64,000 bases of DNA from Epiperipatus broadwayi (GCA_028023455.1 JAQFVV010006340.1:2941711-3005710); one strand, 5' to 3'; counted from the first letter of the stretch, positions 11,491-22,762 are shown. Notes: generated from the sequence alone by a model not told the origin. Numbers and translations: made by a program.

Positions 11491-12351
11491 AAATCAAATT
11501 CTCTAAAACTTCACTTCCTTGTTTTCCTAAATGCAACCCATCTTTACTATATAACTCTCTCTTTCCAATAAAACAATCCCACACATCCACAAACATAACA
11601 TTATTTCTCTCACACAATTTTTTTCATTCTGTCATTTATAGAACATGCCCTATCTAACAAATAACTCTTGTCAAACCTTGGTAATAATCCAACTATTCCT
11701 ACTCTTCCTTTAATCATAATCAAATTCCTAATCAAATCTACATACTCATCCATTATTCTCTCTGATGATTCTAATAAATTATTAGTCCCCACCATAACAT
11801 ATACATCTCTACTACCTTGCTTTTTAACTTTATCTGCTACATCCCTAATTCTAGCTCCAGGCAAACATACCTACTTCTATTTTCCCTTGCAATTATAGCC
11901 CCACATTTTCTAATTAGTGAATCTCCAATCAATACTGTTTCATAATCTACTTTTTCTGCTCCATCCACAACATTTTCTAATACCTTCTGGTCCTTCTTAT
12001 CTATTTTTTCCTTATCATTTCTACTCAATAATTCCTTTATCTCCTCACATTTTATTTCTAATGATTTTAATTTTACTTCTACATCTTTCAGTTCTTCCTC
12101 TATCTTATTTATTCTTTGACTAATCATCTCCATTGCACTATTACTTTCTCCACCAACTATCCTTCAACTATCTACACTTTAAAAACACTTTTCTCACCAC
12201 TTTTATCATATTAATACACTGACTGCATAACCATAAACCTTTTACATCCTTCCTAGTCTTATTTAAACATTTCAAGTGATATATCTCATCACATATAGTA
12301 CATTCTATAACAGCATGCTTAATTTCTTTTTCCCAATTATATAAACATTTT
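11462..12351 (-). pseudogene. CR1-like ORF1: PHD finger, coiled coil, SGNH hydrolase
   Basis: Starts truncated inside a PHD-type zinc finger: only the second cysteine of the first pair remains, followed by ECTICDEIYHLKC and LWLCSQC (C-x2-C, H-x2-C, C-x2-C). Next comes a coiled coil (ISQRINKIEEELKDVEVKLK..., 12133 downward), then an SGNH/GDSL esterase fold: block I VLIGDSLIRK (nucleophile Ser), PGARIRD (Gly block II), VGTNN (block III, Asn), and after a frameshift in an A-run near 11615 SKDGLHL, holding the Asp and His of block V. It ends at the TAA at 11464-11462. Another frameshift sits near 11860. ORF1 proteins of this kind bind element RNA; the esterase's role is unsettled. All three catalytic blocks are still readable despite the frame breaks, which suggests a fairly recent insertion. 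Confidence 0.85.
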
Positions 12352-12382
12352 GCTATAAGCAAGTTATGAAATTTATCACTTG

Positions 12383-12385
<3 letters not shown>
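12352..12385 (+). mobile_element. Right stub of hammerhead array A
   Basis: GCTATAAGCAAGTTATGAAATTTATCACTTG-type sequence continues the unit cut at 7766 and ends at ACTTGTTTCAT, directly followed by (TA)n. Related arrays end at the same unit position, so this is probably the true 3' end of the element. Confidence 0.7.

Positions 12386-12456
<71 letters not shown>
12386..12456. repeat. (TA)n microsatellite, two tracts
   Basis: TA dinucleotide runs at 12386-12420 and 12427-12456 separated by GAAACA. Confidence 0.95.
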
Positions 12457-12460
<4 letters not shown>

Positions 12461-13660
12461 TCACAGCATAAATATTTAATGGCTTACATATACTATAAGT
12501 GTGTTATTAATTTAAAATAAAATTATATGTATTATGTGAAGTTAATTTTCAATATATACAAATATTTTATTATGTACACATACTAAATATAATATATGCA
12601 TAAGATATATACATTTTAACATAACATAAATATATAATGATATATGACCAGTCAATTTACTATATGATATAATTTTAGATTTATGCCAATACTAAAAACT
12701 TAAAATAATAGAGATAACAAAATTTTTATACTAAATGTTTTTATTGACTGCACACTAAAAAAAAGTAAAATAATTGTTTCTTCATCTGGGAATTTTTAAA
12801 TTTAACTTGAAATAAAAACATACAGGATCAAGAAATTAATTATGTCAATCACTATTTTTTATAGCAATAGATTAAATTACTAATTTCTAGACTGCCCCGT
12901 TCTTTTATTTTAAATTATTTCTAAAAAATGCAATTATGGCTTAAATCAACATTATTTTATTTCTTTTTAGTTTGCAATCAACTAAAGCATTTAATATTTG
13001 GACAAATTAATGTTTATTATTTTATGTGCACCTTGTATTTTTATTTATAGTAAAAAAGATTTTTGGGGAAAAAATAATTTTTTAAAAGTAACAATTGATC
13101 ATTTTGAATAATTTTATTGACATGTTTGTTCTTTTTGAAATATGGTTTTTTATTCATGTATTTTCCTTCCAAAACTTACCAAATGGTTAATCAAACTAAG
13201 TTAAAGATTGTTACCTCTGATTTTAAAAATGTTTTTTTCTTCAATGGTTATTTAAAGAAATAACTCAATGAAAGCAAATTTGATTGACTTAATGTATAAA
13301 AATTAAGTGCGTAATATATTTTTGAAACTATACATTTTTTATAAAATTAATAAGTTTACATTTTTATATTATCATGTCATTTTTCAATTTATGTTTACTG
13401 TCAAACAGTTAGTGTATTAAATATTTGTTTAAAATATTCTAGTCTTAAAGTCTTTATTCCTTCAGATACATGTTCCATGAATTGGCAATGTGTAACTTGA
13501 TATCAATACAGCTTAGAGTTTAGGGATTTTTAACCCAGTAAAGCTATTTAATTATACTACATTAAATCTATACCTTATTTAAAATTATTTAAAGTAATCT
13601 GTTATATTTATTTATCACTTGTTATAGGTAATATTTTATAGAGTTCTTGCTTCCTGGTCT
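12457..13660. other. No feature seen
   Basis: A+T-rich, no open frame of note, no internal repeat recognised. Confidence 0.5.
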
Positions 13661-13664
13661 AGAT

Positions 13665-14185
13665 TAGAGCATAATGGTTATATATAAAAATAAGCTTTGT
13701 TTGGTGTTTGTTCATCCAGATAATAACCATGGATTGTGCAAAAGTATATTCTTTAAAGTCCATGCACTACATTTTATTTTTATTACAAATTAAGTTTATA
13801 GTTGTCCAATATATTAGTAGCATTATATGGCCATAGCATTAATGATGATCAGCATGTTTTTCTATCCCAACCATTTTTTATATTTATATTCTGATAGATT
13901 AGCATTTAAATCGGTGTATCCAAATTATTGTTTATATATTCTACCCCAAGTTTGGCAGTAGCTATATAATTAACTTGCCTATAGGGGTCACATTTTGAAT
14001 CTAGTCATAAGGCTGACTGTTGATTTTATAATATTGACTTTTGATGATTTTTCATGATGAGGAATGATTTGATTACTTTTATTTAATGCTGGATGAATTT
14101 TAGTTAGTTTTATTCTGTGCTTATATCTCATGCTCATTTATATATTTTTAGTTATGATCATGGGGTTGATGATGTGTTCCCATCT
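13665..14185 (+). repeat. Dispersed repeat F, copy 1
   Basis: About 500 bp alignable with 48530-49000: shared blocks GTGCAAAAG...ATTCTTTAAAGT, GATGATCAGCATG, TTAAGTTTATAGTTG, GGCTGACTGTTGATTTTAT against GATGGACTGTTGATTTTAT, and the order of blocks is the same. Non-coding in both copies. Element type unknown. Confidence 0.65.
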
Positions 14186-14574
14186 TCCCATATTTTTCCT
14201 TTTCTCCATGTTATTTCTACTTGTTCTGAATTGTTGCAGTATAGTATTTCATGTTTTGTATATAGTAATCTTATATATGATTAGAAAAAGATCCATGTAA
14301 ATAAAAATATTTTAAACATACATTCTTATATGAAAATGCATATGCACATATATTTATATCATAACACACATATTATTAATAAGTAAGAATTAAAGATTAT
14401 ATTTGGGCTAAATAATATCTCTAGATTAATCAATCAAAAGTAACCATTAATATAATTCTATATAATGGTTTCTGGTAATGTTATGAGGTCAGAAAGTTTG
14501 ACAGCAGTAATCAAACTATAATATATTGATATTTATAAAATTCTAATCATATGATGAAAATAAGTGTAATGCAT

Positions 14575-14950
14575 TGTGTTGTGGGTCAACTGTTGAGTCT
14601 GCCTCAACACATAATACCTGCCTTGGGAATCATTTACTATTTTCATAGGTCCTTTGTTCTAGATTTCAGAAAATTATGATTGAATAGGTTTGAAATATAT
14701 ACATTTGATAGGTTTATAAATGTAAATACATGAAAGCAATCAAGACTTAAACAATACAATTATCATTGACAATCAACAATCTCAATCTATTGTCAAGATA
14801 ACCTCCTTTTACCAAGAGGTAATAATATATTGGACTATTTTATCATCTATCATTAAATTTTGAATGTTTAGAAAATTTAAACTTAATTTAAACCTTTCCA
14901 AATATAAACAACTATTAGTAAATACAAATTAGTAGAAAATCCAGGTGATT
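14575..14950 (+). repeat. Dispersed repeats E and I
   Basis: 14756-14815 (CAATCAACAATCTCAATCTATTG, then AACCTCCTTTTACC) is repeat I, also at 31396-31465 and 48060-48145. 14826-14945 (ATATTGGACTATTTTATCATC ... CCAAATATAAACAACTATTAG) is repeat E, found as a foldback at 50364-50595. No coding potential. Confidence 0.6.
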
Positions 14951-17195
14951 AGATTACAAAATGGTTTGAGTAATATTATTTCTACTCTTTTTTAGGTATT
15001 TCTGGCTTCTGCTATGAACATATTTGGGTTCTTGAATATCTCATTTTTCTTCAAAAAATTTCTAAAAAAACTGATAACTTTATATGTGCCATATGTGATT
15101 GAACTTGTTTCACAATACAACCAAAGAGTTTTTGTAGTCTATAAGTATCTCTTTAATTAAATTCTTAACCTGGAGGAAAAGCTATATTTTATCCCACAAT
15201 TATGACTTATATAGGAAAAACACACAAAAATATAATATTAAATAAAATATTTTAGTATACATTTTTGTTTATATCTTTTTTAAACCGAAATGTATATGCT
15301 TGAATTATATTACTATTTTTTCTCTATATTAAGATCTATTTTCTACTTATCTATTTAATTTATAAATTTATGTTATTTTGAAGTAATGTGACATTTTATC
15401 AAACAATAATCAAATACGGATATTAGATTTTAGCTAAATTAATTTATAGAGCTATGGTTATGAAACTGGATAAATTGAAAGTGCTAAACATGAATTAAGA
15501 TATTTAAACCAATGAAAGCTTTTTCTGTTTTTAAATGTTCAAATCGTTTTATATATTCTAATGTTTAATGAAAAACAACTATTTTCTTCCAGAATCCGAG
15601 TTTCTATTAATTAAACCCGAATTCATCAGCTGACTGTAAGATTAACTAAGATTGCATCAAACATAAAAAATCATTTTTTATTTAAATTAACTCATAATGC
15701 TTTATGGAATATAAACATTTAATATTTTTGATGTCATCATCAACTTGTAAAACCTTTGTCTAATGTTTGTATTGGTCCATTACTTAAATCTGAGAAATAT
15801 TATTTATCAGTTTCATTTTCAGGGCAGTTTCTATTGATAAAATATTAATCTAAAATACACAGAATTGTTTTAATTCAGTTTTTAAAAATTGAATAATTTT
15901 AGATTCAAATTGGTTAAGTGTAAAGAAAAATTGAAAATAATGTTAATAACTGAAGAAAAATATAAGAAAAACGTTTAAAAAATAGCCAGCAGTAAAGCAA
16001 AAAAATTATATTTCAACCAAACTATGTGAACACTGGTATCTCATTATTCAGTTCTCTAGTGGTCAACATTATTCACTTTTCTTGAAGAGCGGTCACTTTC
16101 CCACACTTATTTTCATTGTAAGATTTTAAAATTTTAAAATCAAACTTTATATTTCAATAAAGTAATATAACATTTTAATTATGAATGTAAAAAAAAATTA
16201 TGATAAATATATTTATTTACTTTCAAAATCAATTATGAACATGTAAAACATTTTGTTTTAATTTCTGACTTTGTCATTTAGAAATGCCTGCAGCACATTT
16301 TCTAGAGTTGGCAGCCATCTGATTAGAAAAAAGATGATGGCCTACACACAAATACACAAGAATGAAAATTGATTTTTTTTTCAAAATATATCATCATATG
16401 CAAACTTTTTAGAACAAAATTTTTAAATTTTGAGATTCCTATAAAATAACCCTAAAATGAAGAAAATGTGACCTAAATTGACCAAGAAATGGTACAAACA
16501 ATGCCCATAAACTGTAAATAACATGAATGAGAATTAAAATGATATAATATCTAATTGTATTTAATAGACAGAATTTAAATAAAATTATTTTTTGCATCAT
16601 TTTAATATGAATTTATAAGAAAGCAAAGCTTATAAGCCTATTCATTTTTAAGTAGTTTTGTTTTCAAATAAACATTTAGACCATGCAAATATTAATTAAT
16701 TATATACCTTATAAATTTAAAATGTAATCAGTTATTTATTTATCTATGCTCTTTATAGAACTTTATCATTTGATAAAAAAAATCAGTCAATCACTTCCAG
16801 AACATATGTTTTTTCTTTACAATGTGAGGTCATCACATGCTCAGAAGACCAATTGTAAGTCTACCTAAATATAAATGGAGGTGCCATGTTTTATGTGATA
16901 TCCACTAGTCCCATGAGGAGTAAAGATGTCAGGTTTGATTGACAAAATGGTAGGTCCTGCCAAATTCCCATTATTTTTACATGAACTGATGGTATGTATA
17001 AAATTGTAAATATTTGTATATATTTTTATAATGGTTGCAAATTAATAATTAGTAGACTACATATTTATGTGATAATTAATTACATAATAAATTTATTTAT
17101 CATTATGTCAAAAGTACAGTAGTGAAGACATTGTTAATAAATAATAAAAAGAGGGAAAATTATTATATATAAAAAATAAAACAAAAATGTTGATA
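14951..17195. other. No feature seen
   Basis: A+T-rich DNA without a supported gene or repeat; nothing recognised on either strand. Confidence 0.5.
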
Positions 17196-17199
17196 AAAT

Positions 17200-17690
17200 A
17201 TTTTTACTTCTGCTTAAAAACACAATTTTTAAAAATAATAAATTTTAATCAAAAAGAAAATATACCTTAACATGTGTTGTTAAATTGTTTTAATACCTCA
17301 ATGATGGTTTTTTAAATACAAATGATATTCTCAAACCAGAGCCCAAGGTAAAGATTTTGAAAATATAAGAACTACCATCTTATCTTTATACTAAAAATTA
17401 CTTATAATAAGTCAATCTAAAGCATCTTACAATGAGTGTGTAAAGTCTTCCATTAATCTAAAATGCTTTAGATTAGCCTTTATAAGTGAATTTAGATACA
17501 AAGTTAAGATGGCTGCTCTCATCTTTTCAAAATCTCTACTTTGTGATTTGGTTTGAGAGTATCCTTCATATTCAACAAAACATTATTAATGTATTAAAAC
17601 ATTATGACAACACATGTGTAAAGAGTGTAATTTCCTTCTGATTAAAATTACAGGCAAATATTGTGCTTAGTAAATTAAATAGAGAGTTGA
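17200..17690. repeat. Large imperfect foldback (inverted repeat)
   Basis: Arms of about 220-240 bp meet near 17440. Matching blocks include ATTCTCAAACC (17322-17338) against GGTTTGAGAGTAT (17550-17563), AAAGATTTTGAAAA against TTTTCAAAATCTC, TACCATCTTA against AAGATGGC, and TTTTAATC...ACATGTG against CACATGTG...GATTAAAA. It would form a long hairpin and resembles a foldback MITE or an old inverted duplication. Confidence 0.7.
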
Positions 17691-18849
17691 ATAATATATT
17701 GATTAAAAGTAATAGTGACAAAAAGTATGTATATGATATCAAATGGTATATATTGTTCATGCTATCAAGTGGTTTAAATGTGAACTAAATTATTATATTT
17801 AAGTATTCTTTACATTTTTATTTTTCCTTGCTATTTTATTTGAATAGAAGTTGCTGATAGTGTGCATGTCACATTTCCTCAGAATATGTAATTAAACAAA
17901 AAAAATCTATGTGCAATTTGAATTTGAAGACAAACCTTGTGCTGTCCATTCTTAACTGATTCATTAGTACAGAAAGGATAATTCATTTAGTGATGGTATC
18001 TAATAATTTAGCTTCAAATTTACTTTACGAAGCTCTTAATTGTGCTATTTTATTAATGTCTGACAGTAGAAAATGAAAGTAAAATAATATTAATACATTA
18101 GTATACAATTATGAAATTATCAGTATTCTAAGGATGGATATTTCTTCAAATGTGCTGAAAAACTGTGCAAACATTTTATTGATATGATTCTTGAGAGAAC
18201 AATTGAAAGACTTCTTATAAATTCCTTTTTATTGTTGTTATCAATGAACAAAAGAATAATAAATATTTTCATAGTTCTTTAAAATAAGTATGATTAATTT
18301 TACAAAATGTTTGTATTGTTATGATTACAAAAGAAATGCATTCCTGTTTACACTAATTTTGTTAAACATATTTCATTTTCTAAAATTCAAATTAAGAAGC
18401 TTAAAGAAAATCTAAAAAGGAAACTATGATTATTATGCTCTATCCAGACATTGTAGGAAAGGTCTTTCATGGCATTTTAAGACCTATTAATGCATTTTTA
18501 AATAGTAGACTAGAATTTCAAAATCTAATGATGAATTTATAAGGATTCATTCATATTTATCAAATGAAATTTATTCAAAAATATTTTATTTTAATTTTAT
18601 CAATAACATTATAAAAGTCATTAAATAAAAAAAAATGTACTTGTTCTTATTATGATTTTCATTTTATTTCATTTGTTAATTTTTTGCTATATTTCCAAAA
18701 TTCAAATATTATTTTATTACATTTTTTCACATGCAAACTTATTTTTATGCACAATCAATTCCAATTTATTAATTTCTAATATAAAATAAAGTTTTAAAAA
18801 ATTAAATAAAATATTGAACTTTTCAATATCCATTACTAGAGAATTTATA
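17691..18849. other. No feature seen
   Basis: A+T-rich, no gene or repeat supported. Confidence 0.5.
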
Positions 18850-19117
18850 TATATTCTTCTGAATTGAATACAAAATTTAATCAATTTTATAGATATGTTT
18901 AAATAATAAATTTATTTTCATGAAACTGATTTTCATTCAAAATTGAACCTTGTCAAGGTGTTATAATAATTCAGTCACATGATTTACCTATTATCTTAGT
19001 ACACCATCTACAGGTCAATCTTAACTTTAAAAATGTTTTTATATTTTTGAATTTTTATTTAATGTCCATTATTCTTCCAAATTTACTGGCCCTTGTACTA
19101 AATTCATACATTTTTCT

Positions 19118-19348
19118 TTATTTTCTTGTATATATACATTGTCTCATATACTTTTCTTTTTTATAATATTTACAATATTTGGTAATATTTTCTTCACATT
19201 TCATAATATGCCCTGTTTCTAAAAAATGACAAAATGATCCTGATTTAATATCTTTCCTATTTATTGCTCTGTCATGCTCTTTACCTCTTTCTATCTTACT
19301 TTTCACTGACTGACATATATATATATTGTACCCTCCTCCCCCGTCGCC

Positions 19349-19429
<81 letters not shown>

Positions 19430-19480
19430 ATAAACTATTTCTATCTTATCATTCTTATCATTTCTTATTTTAGCATTACT
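19118..19480 (-). pseudogene. Inverted copy of the Penelope C-terminal coding end
   Basis: Minus-strand frame with DRAINRKDIKSGSF, ETGHIMKCEE, YYKKEKYMRQCIY; the same peptide appears on the plus strand at 20340-20520 (DRAINRKDIKSGHF..., EVGHIMKCEES). The upstream part reads IRNDKNDKIEIVYKI, the start of a GIY-type nuclease module, interrupted by (TA)n (19350-19422) and a G+C-rich 21-bp insert at 19330-19349. Confidence 0.65.
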
Positions 19481-19493
19481 TACTAATTAAATC

Positions 19494-20520
19494 ATAGAGG
19501 AGGTTTTAATCATAATTAATGAAACATTATTTCTAAAATATAATAATGAATTTTGGAATATAGACAAAGGATGGATAATGAGCTGTTCAATAAGTGGAAT
19601 TATGGCATCAAGTATGGTAGATTGCATTGAGCAGAAAGTAATTGATAAGTATATTGAAAATAAAGAAATTATAAAATTTATAGATATGTTGATGATATTA
19701 TAGTTGTGGGAAATGGAAGAAGTGTAATGAAAGCATTTAATGAACTAAATACAAATATTTTTAACATTAAATTTACTATAGAAAATAATGAAGGAGTAAA
19801 ATATTTAGATGTATTATTAAAAAAGGGGGAAAATGAAAGATTAAGATAAAGCACTGAATAAAGAATAAAAATGTAAGAGGAATGATACATCCAAAATCTT
19901 ATCAACCTTGGTGTCAAAAAGTGGGAGTACTAAAAGGAATAAAAGAAAAATGATAGGCTTACATTAAATGAAAAGGAGGCTATGGATGAAAAATTGCAAA
20001 TAGAAGAAGAATACATTGAATATGGATATAATAGTAGGGTGGTAAGAAATAGATTAGGAAATAAAAAATAATATAAGAAATTAAGCAATAAAAATAAAAG
20101 AAAAAATAAGAAATGCATTTCTATTCAATATTCCAAGGAAGAATATAAATTCTAAATGATAGAAAAGAAAACAAATGAATGATAATATAGGTTTTCAATG
20201 GAAAAATAGTAAATCATTAAAAAAAACTAGTAACTAATGCTAAAATAAGAAATGATAAGAATTATAAAATAGGAATAGTTTACAAAATTATGTCTAAAAG
20301 ATATATATATATATATATATATGTCAGTCAGTGAAAAGTAAGATAGAAAGAGGTAAAGATCATGACAGAGCAATAAATAGGAAAGATATTAAATCCGGCC
20401 ATTTTGTCATTTTTTAGAAGTAGGGCATATTATGAAATGTGAAGAAAGTATTGAAGTTATCAAATATTGTAAAGATTATAAAAAAGAAAAGTATATGAGA
20501 CAATGTATATACAAAAAATA
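19494..20520 (+). pseudogene. Penelope-like reverse transcriptase, decayed
   Basis: Frame pieces in order: DKGWIMSCSISGIMASSMVDCIEQKVIDKYIENKE (RT palm, the SG.MAS block), then after a one-base frameshift the catalytic box RYVDDIIVVG (YVDD at 19685-19696), IKFTIENNEGVKYLDVLLKK (the FT.E...FLD block of Penelope RTs), a TAA at 19847, PKSYQPWCQKVGVLKGIKEK, and a basic linker. It continues into YKIGIVYKIMSKR (about 20262-20300), the start of a GIY-YIG module that runs into (TA)n. Penelope RTs with YIG nucleases insert by target-primed copying. Several stops and frameshifts make this copy dead. Confidence 0.75.
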
Positions 20521-20842
20521 ATGATAAATGTATGAATTTAATACAAGGGTCAGTAAAGTTGGAAGGAAAATGGACATTAAATAAAAATTGAAAAATATAA
20601 AAACATTTTTAAAGTTAAAATTGACCAGTAGATGGTGTGTTAAGATAATATGTAAATCACATGACATTTTCAATTATTATAACATCTTGACAAGGTTTAA
20701 TTTTGAACGAAAATCGGTTTGATGAAAATAAATTTATTATTTAAACATAAAGTTTTCTATAAAATTGATATTTTATATTCAATTCAGAAAAAAGTATTTA
20801 AAAAAGATAACATAATGGTTTTATAAGACTACCATCAAGTGA

Positions 20843-20868
20843 AATATATATATATATATATATATATC
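20843..20868. repeat. (AT)n microsatellite
   Basis: Short AT tract just beyond the Penelope right arm. Confidence 0.9.
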
Positions 20869-21028
20869 AACCTGTTAAAGATTTAAGCAAAGAAAAGAGA
20901 AAAAAATCATTATAGAAGGAAACAATATATAAAAACCTTTATGGAATTGATTTTATCATAAAAATGCTGTGCAAATGTGTTTGATTTTAAAATAAATAAA
21001 AAAACATTTGTTTGAACTTTTATGGTAT

Positions 21029-21043
21029 ATAATTATATTTTAT
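21029..21043. repeat. Left target-site duplication of array B
   Basis: ATAATTATATTTTAT, identical to 22878-22892 at the other end of array B. The 15-bp exact match sits precisely at both edges. Confidence 0.7.
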
Positions 21044-21094
21044 ATATAGAGTAAGTTAAAAACAAACTCTTATGAAGCTTCAAAAATACCCTCA

Positions 21095-21137
21095 ACCTCA
21101 GACCGCGGTTTCTGCCTCTAGCGTCATCAGTGAGGTG
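21095..21137 (-). ncRNA. Hammerhead ribozyme, family B unit 1
   Basis: Minus strand: stem I CACCUCA (21137-21131) with UGAGGU (21100-21095), six pairs; core CUGAUGA (21130-21124); stem II segment CGCUAGAGGCA (two G-C pairs plus a C/A mismatch); GAAA (21112-21109); palindromic stem III CCGCGG (21108-21103); UC (21102-21101). Cleavage is predicted between 21101 and 21100. All invariant core bases are present. Stem III has no room for a hairpin loop, so it would work best as a dimer in tandem RNA. Confidence 0.75.
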
Positions 21138-21465
21138 CTAGGGAATAAAAATACTAGAACTAGTCCAGCATTTTATCAATGCCTAACTATTGAGAAGAAA
21201 ATCTGAAACTTTCAGACGTTTAAATGTCCAAAAATCCAGCTATCTAACTCAAATAGCAGTATGGGACTGAAACTAAGTTCAGATCCACCATATATTAATA
21301 GCTCTAGCAATATAAAATCGCCAAAGCATTAATAGCAAAAAAACTAAAATTAAATCGATAAAAAATCAAGTCAGATGACCTAATTTTAATAAAGCTCCTA
21401 TTTACAAATGTTATATATAGAGTAAGTTAAAAACAAACTCTTATGAAGCTTCAAAAATACCCTCA

Positions 21466-21508
21466 ACCTCAGACCGCGGTTTCTGCCTCTAGCGTCATCA
21501 GTGAGGTG
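21466..21508 (-). ncRNA. Hammerhead ribozyme, family B unit 2
   Basis: Identical in all parts to unit 1, 371 bp further on. Confidence 0.75.
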
Positions 21509-21836
21509 CTAGGGAATAAAAATACTAGAACTAGTCCAGCATTTTATCAATGCCTAACTATTGAGAAGAAAATCTGAAACTTTCAGACGTTTAAATGTCC
21601 AAAAATCCAGCTATCTAACTCAAATAGCAGTATGGGACTGAAACTAAGTTCAGATCCACCATATATTAATAGCTCTAGCAATATAAAATCGCCAAAGCAT
21701 TAATAGCAAAAAAACTAAAATTAAATCGATAAAAAATCAAGTCAGATGACCTAATTTTAATAAAGCTCCTATTTACAAATGTTATATATAGAGTAAGTTA
21801 AAAACAAACTCTTATGAAGCTTCAAAAATACCCTCA

Positions 21837-21879
21837 ACCTCAGACCGCGGTTTCTGCCTCTAGCGTCATCAGTGAGGTG
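21837..21879 (-). ncRNA. Hammerhead ribozyme, family B unit 3
   Basis: Identical core and stems to units 1 and 2, 371 bp further on. Confidence 0.75.
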
Positions 21880-22206
21880 CTAGGGAATAAAAATACTAGA
21901 ACTAGTCCAGCATTTTATCAATGCCTAACTATTGAGAAGAAAATCTGAAACTTTCAGACATTTAAATGTCCAAAAATCCAGCTATCTAACTCAAATAGCA
22001 GTATGGGACTGAAACTAAGTTCAGATCCACCATATATTAATAGCTCTAGCAATATAAAATCGCCAAAGCATTAATAGCAAAAAACTAAAATTAAATTGAT
22101 AAAAAATCAAGTCAGATGACCTAATTTTAATAAAGCTCCTATTTACAAATGTTATATATAGAGTAAGTTAAAAACAAACTCTTATGAAGCTTCAAAAATA
22201 CCCTCA

Positions 22207-22249
22207 ACCTCAGACCGCGGTTTCTGCCTTTAGCGTCATCAGTGAGGTG
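22207..22249 (-). ncRNA. Hammerhead ribozyme, family B unit 4
   Basis: Same as unit 1 except one base in the stem II loop (C to T on the plus strand). Core, stem I and stem III are unchanged. Confidence 0.7.
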
Positions 22250-22384
22250 CTAGGGAATAAAAATACTAGAACTAGTCCAGCATTTTATCAATGCCTAACT
22301 ATTGAGAAGAAAATCTGAAATTTTCAGACGTTTAAATGTCCAAAAATCCAGCTATCTAACTCAAATAGCAATATGGGACTGAAA

Positions 22385-22386
22385 CT
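22385..22386. other. Orientation flip inside array B
   Basis: Left of this point the units read GGGACTGAAACT and should continue AAGTTCAG; instead TGAGGTTGAGGG of a plus-oriented unit follows. The shared CT leaves a 2-bp ambiguity. The plus unit starts at the predicted 5' end of hammerhead-cleaved RNA. Confidence 0.85.
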
Positions 22387-22719
22387 GAGGTTGAGGGTAT
22401 TTTTGAAGCTTCATAAGAGTTTGTTTTTAACTTACTCTATATATAACATTTGTAAATAGGAGCTTTATTAAAATTAAGTCATCTGACTTGATTTTTTATC
22501 GATTTAATTTTAGTTTTTTTGCTATTAATGCTTTGGCGATTTTATATTGCTAGAGCTATTAATATATGGTGGATCTGAACTTAGTTTCAGTCCCATACTG
22601 CTATTTGAGTTAGATAGCTGGATTTTTGGACATTTAAATGTCTGAAAGTTTCAGATTTTTTTCTCAATAGTTAGGCATTGATAAAATGCTGGACTAGTTC
22701 TAGTATTTTTATTCCCTAG

Positions 22720-22762
22720 CACCTCACTGATGACGCTAGAGGCAGAAACCGCGGTCTGAGGT
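22720..22762 (+). ncRNA. Hammerhead ribozyme, family B plus-oriented unit
   Basis: CACCTCA (22720-22726), CTGATGA (22727-22733), CGCTAGAGGCA (22734-22744), GAAA (22745-22748), CCGCGG (22749-22754), TC (22755-22756), TGAGGT (22757-22762). Cleavage predicted after 22756. Confidence 0.75.

Larger units (their letters stand above)
7767..12351 (-). mobile_element. 5'-truncated CR1-like LINE inserted into array A
   Basis: A minus-strand non-LTR retrotransposon with ORF1 (PHD-type finger, coiled coil, SGNH hydrolase) followed by ORF2 (APE endonuclease, RT, C-terminal zinc-knuckle-like end). PHD plus SGNH-esterase ORF1 proteins are documented for CR1-clade LINEs. The 3' end (low coordinates) is a short tandem of TGATG units at 7767-7785, as CR1-type elements often have. 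The 5' end is cut inside the PHD-coding part. Flanks are the two halves of one hammerhead-array unit: left flank ends ...CAAAGCTT, right flank resumes GCTATAAGCAAGTTA at 12352. Compared with intact sister units, 47 bp of target are missing, so the insertion came with a target deletion and no visible duplication. Several frameshifts show it is dead, but the decay is modest. Confidence 0.85.
18850..20800 (+). mobile_element. Penelope-like element flanked by inverted copies of its 3' part
   Basis: The core (about 19490-20220, plus strand) encodes a decayed Penelope-type RT. The right arm (about 20225-20800, plus) encodes the C-terminal end and 3' region; the left arm (about 18850-19485) is the same sequence inverted. 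Both arms contain GTCAGTCAGTGAAAAGTAAG, ATGACAGAGCAATAAATAGG, AGATGGTGT and CTTGACAAGGTT, in opposite orientation, and both carry a (TA)n tract at the same internal point. Terminal repeats in direct or inverted orientation are a known trait of Penelope-like elements. Arms differ by roughly one base in ten by eye, so the insertion is not recent. Confidence 0.75.

Noticed and set aside
8405-12123. Plus-strand frames at 8405-8599, 10388-10657, 11065-11367, 11668-11898 and 11917-12123
   Set aside because: Opposite-strand shadows of the CR1-like ORFs; rich in F, L, S, Y as expected from A-rich coding strands.
16890-16960. CATGAGGAGTAAAGATGTC as a hammerhead
   Set aside because: No C3-U4, no GAAA and no pairing stems.
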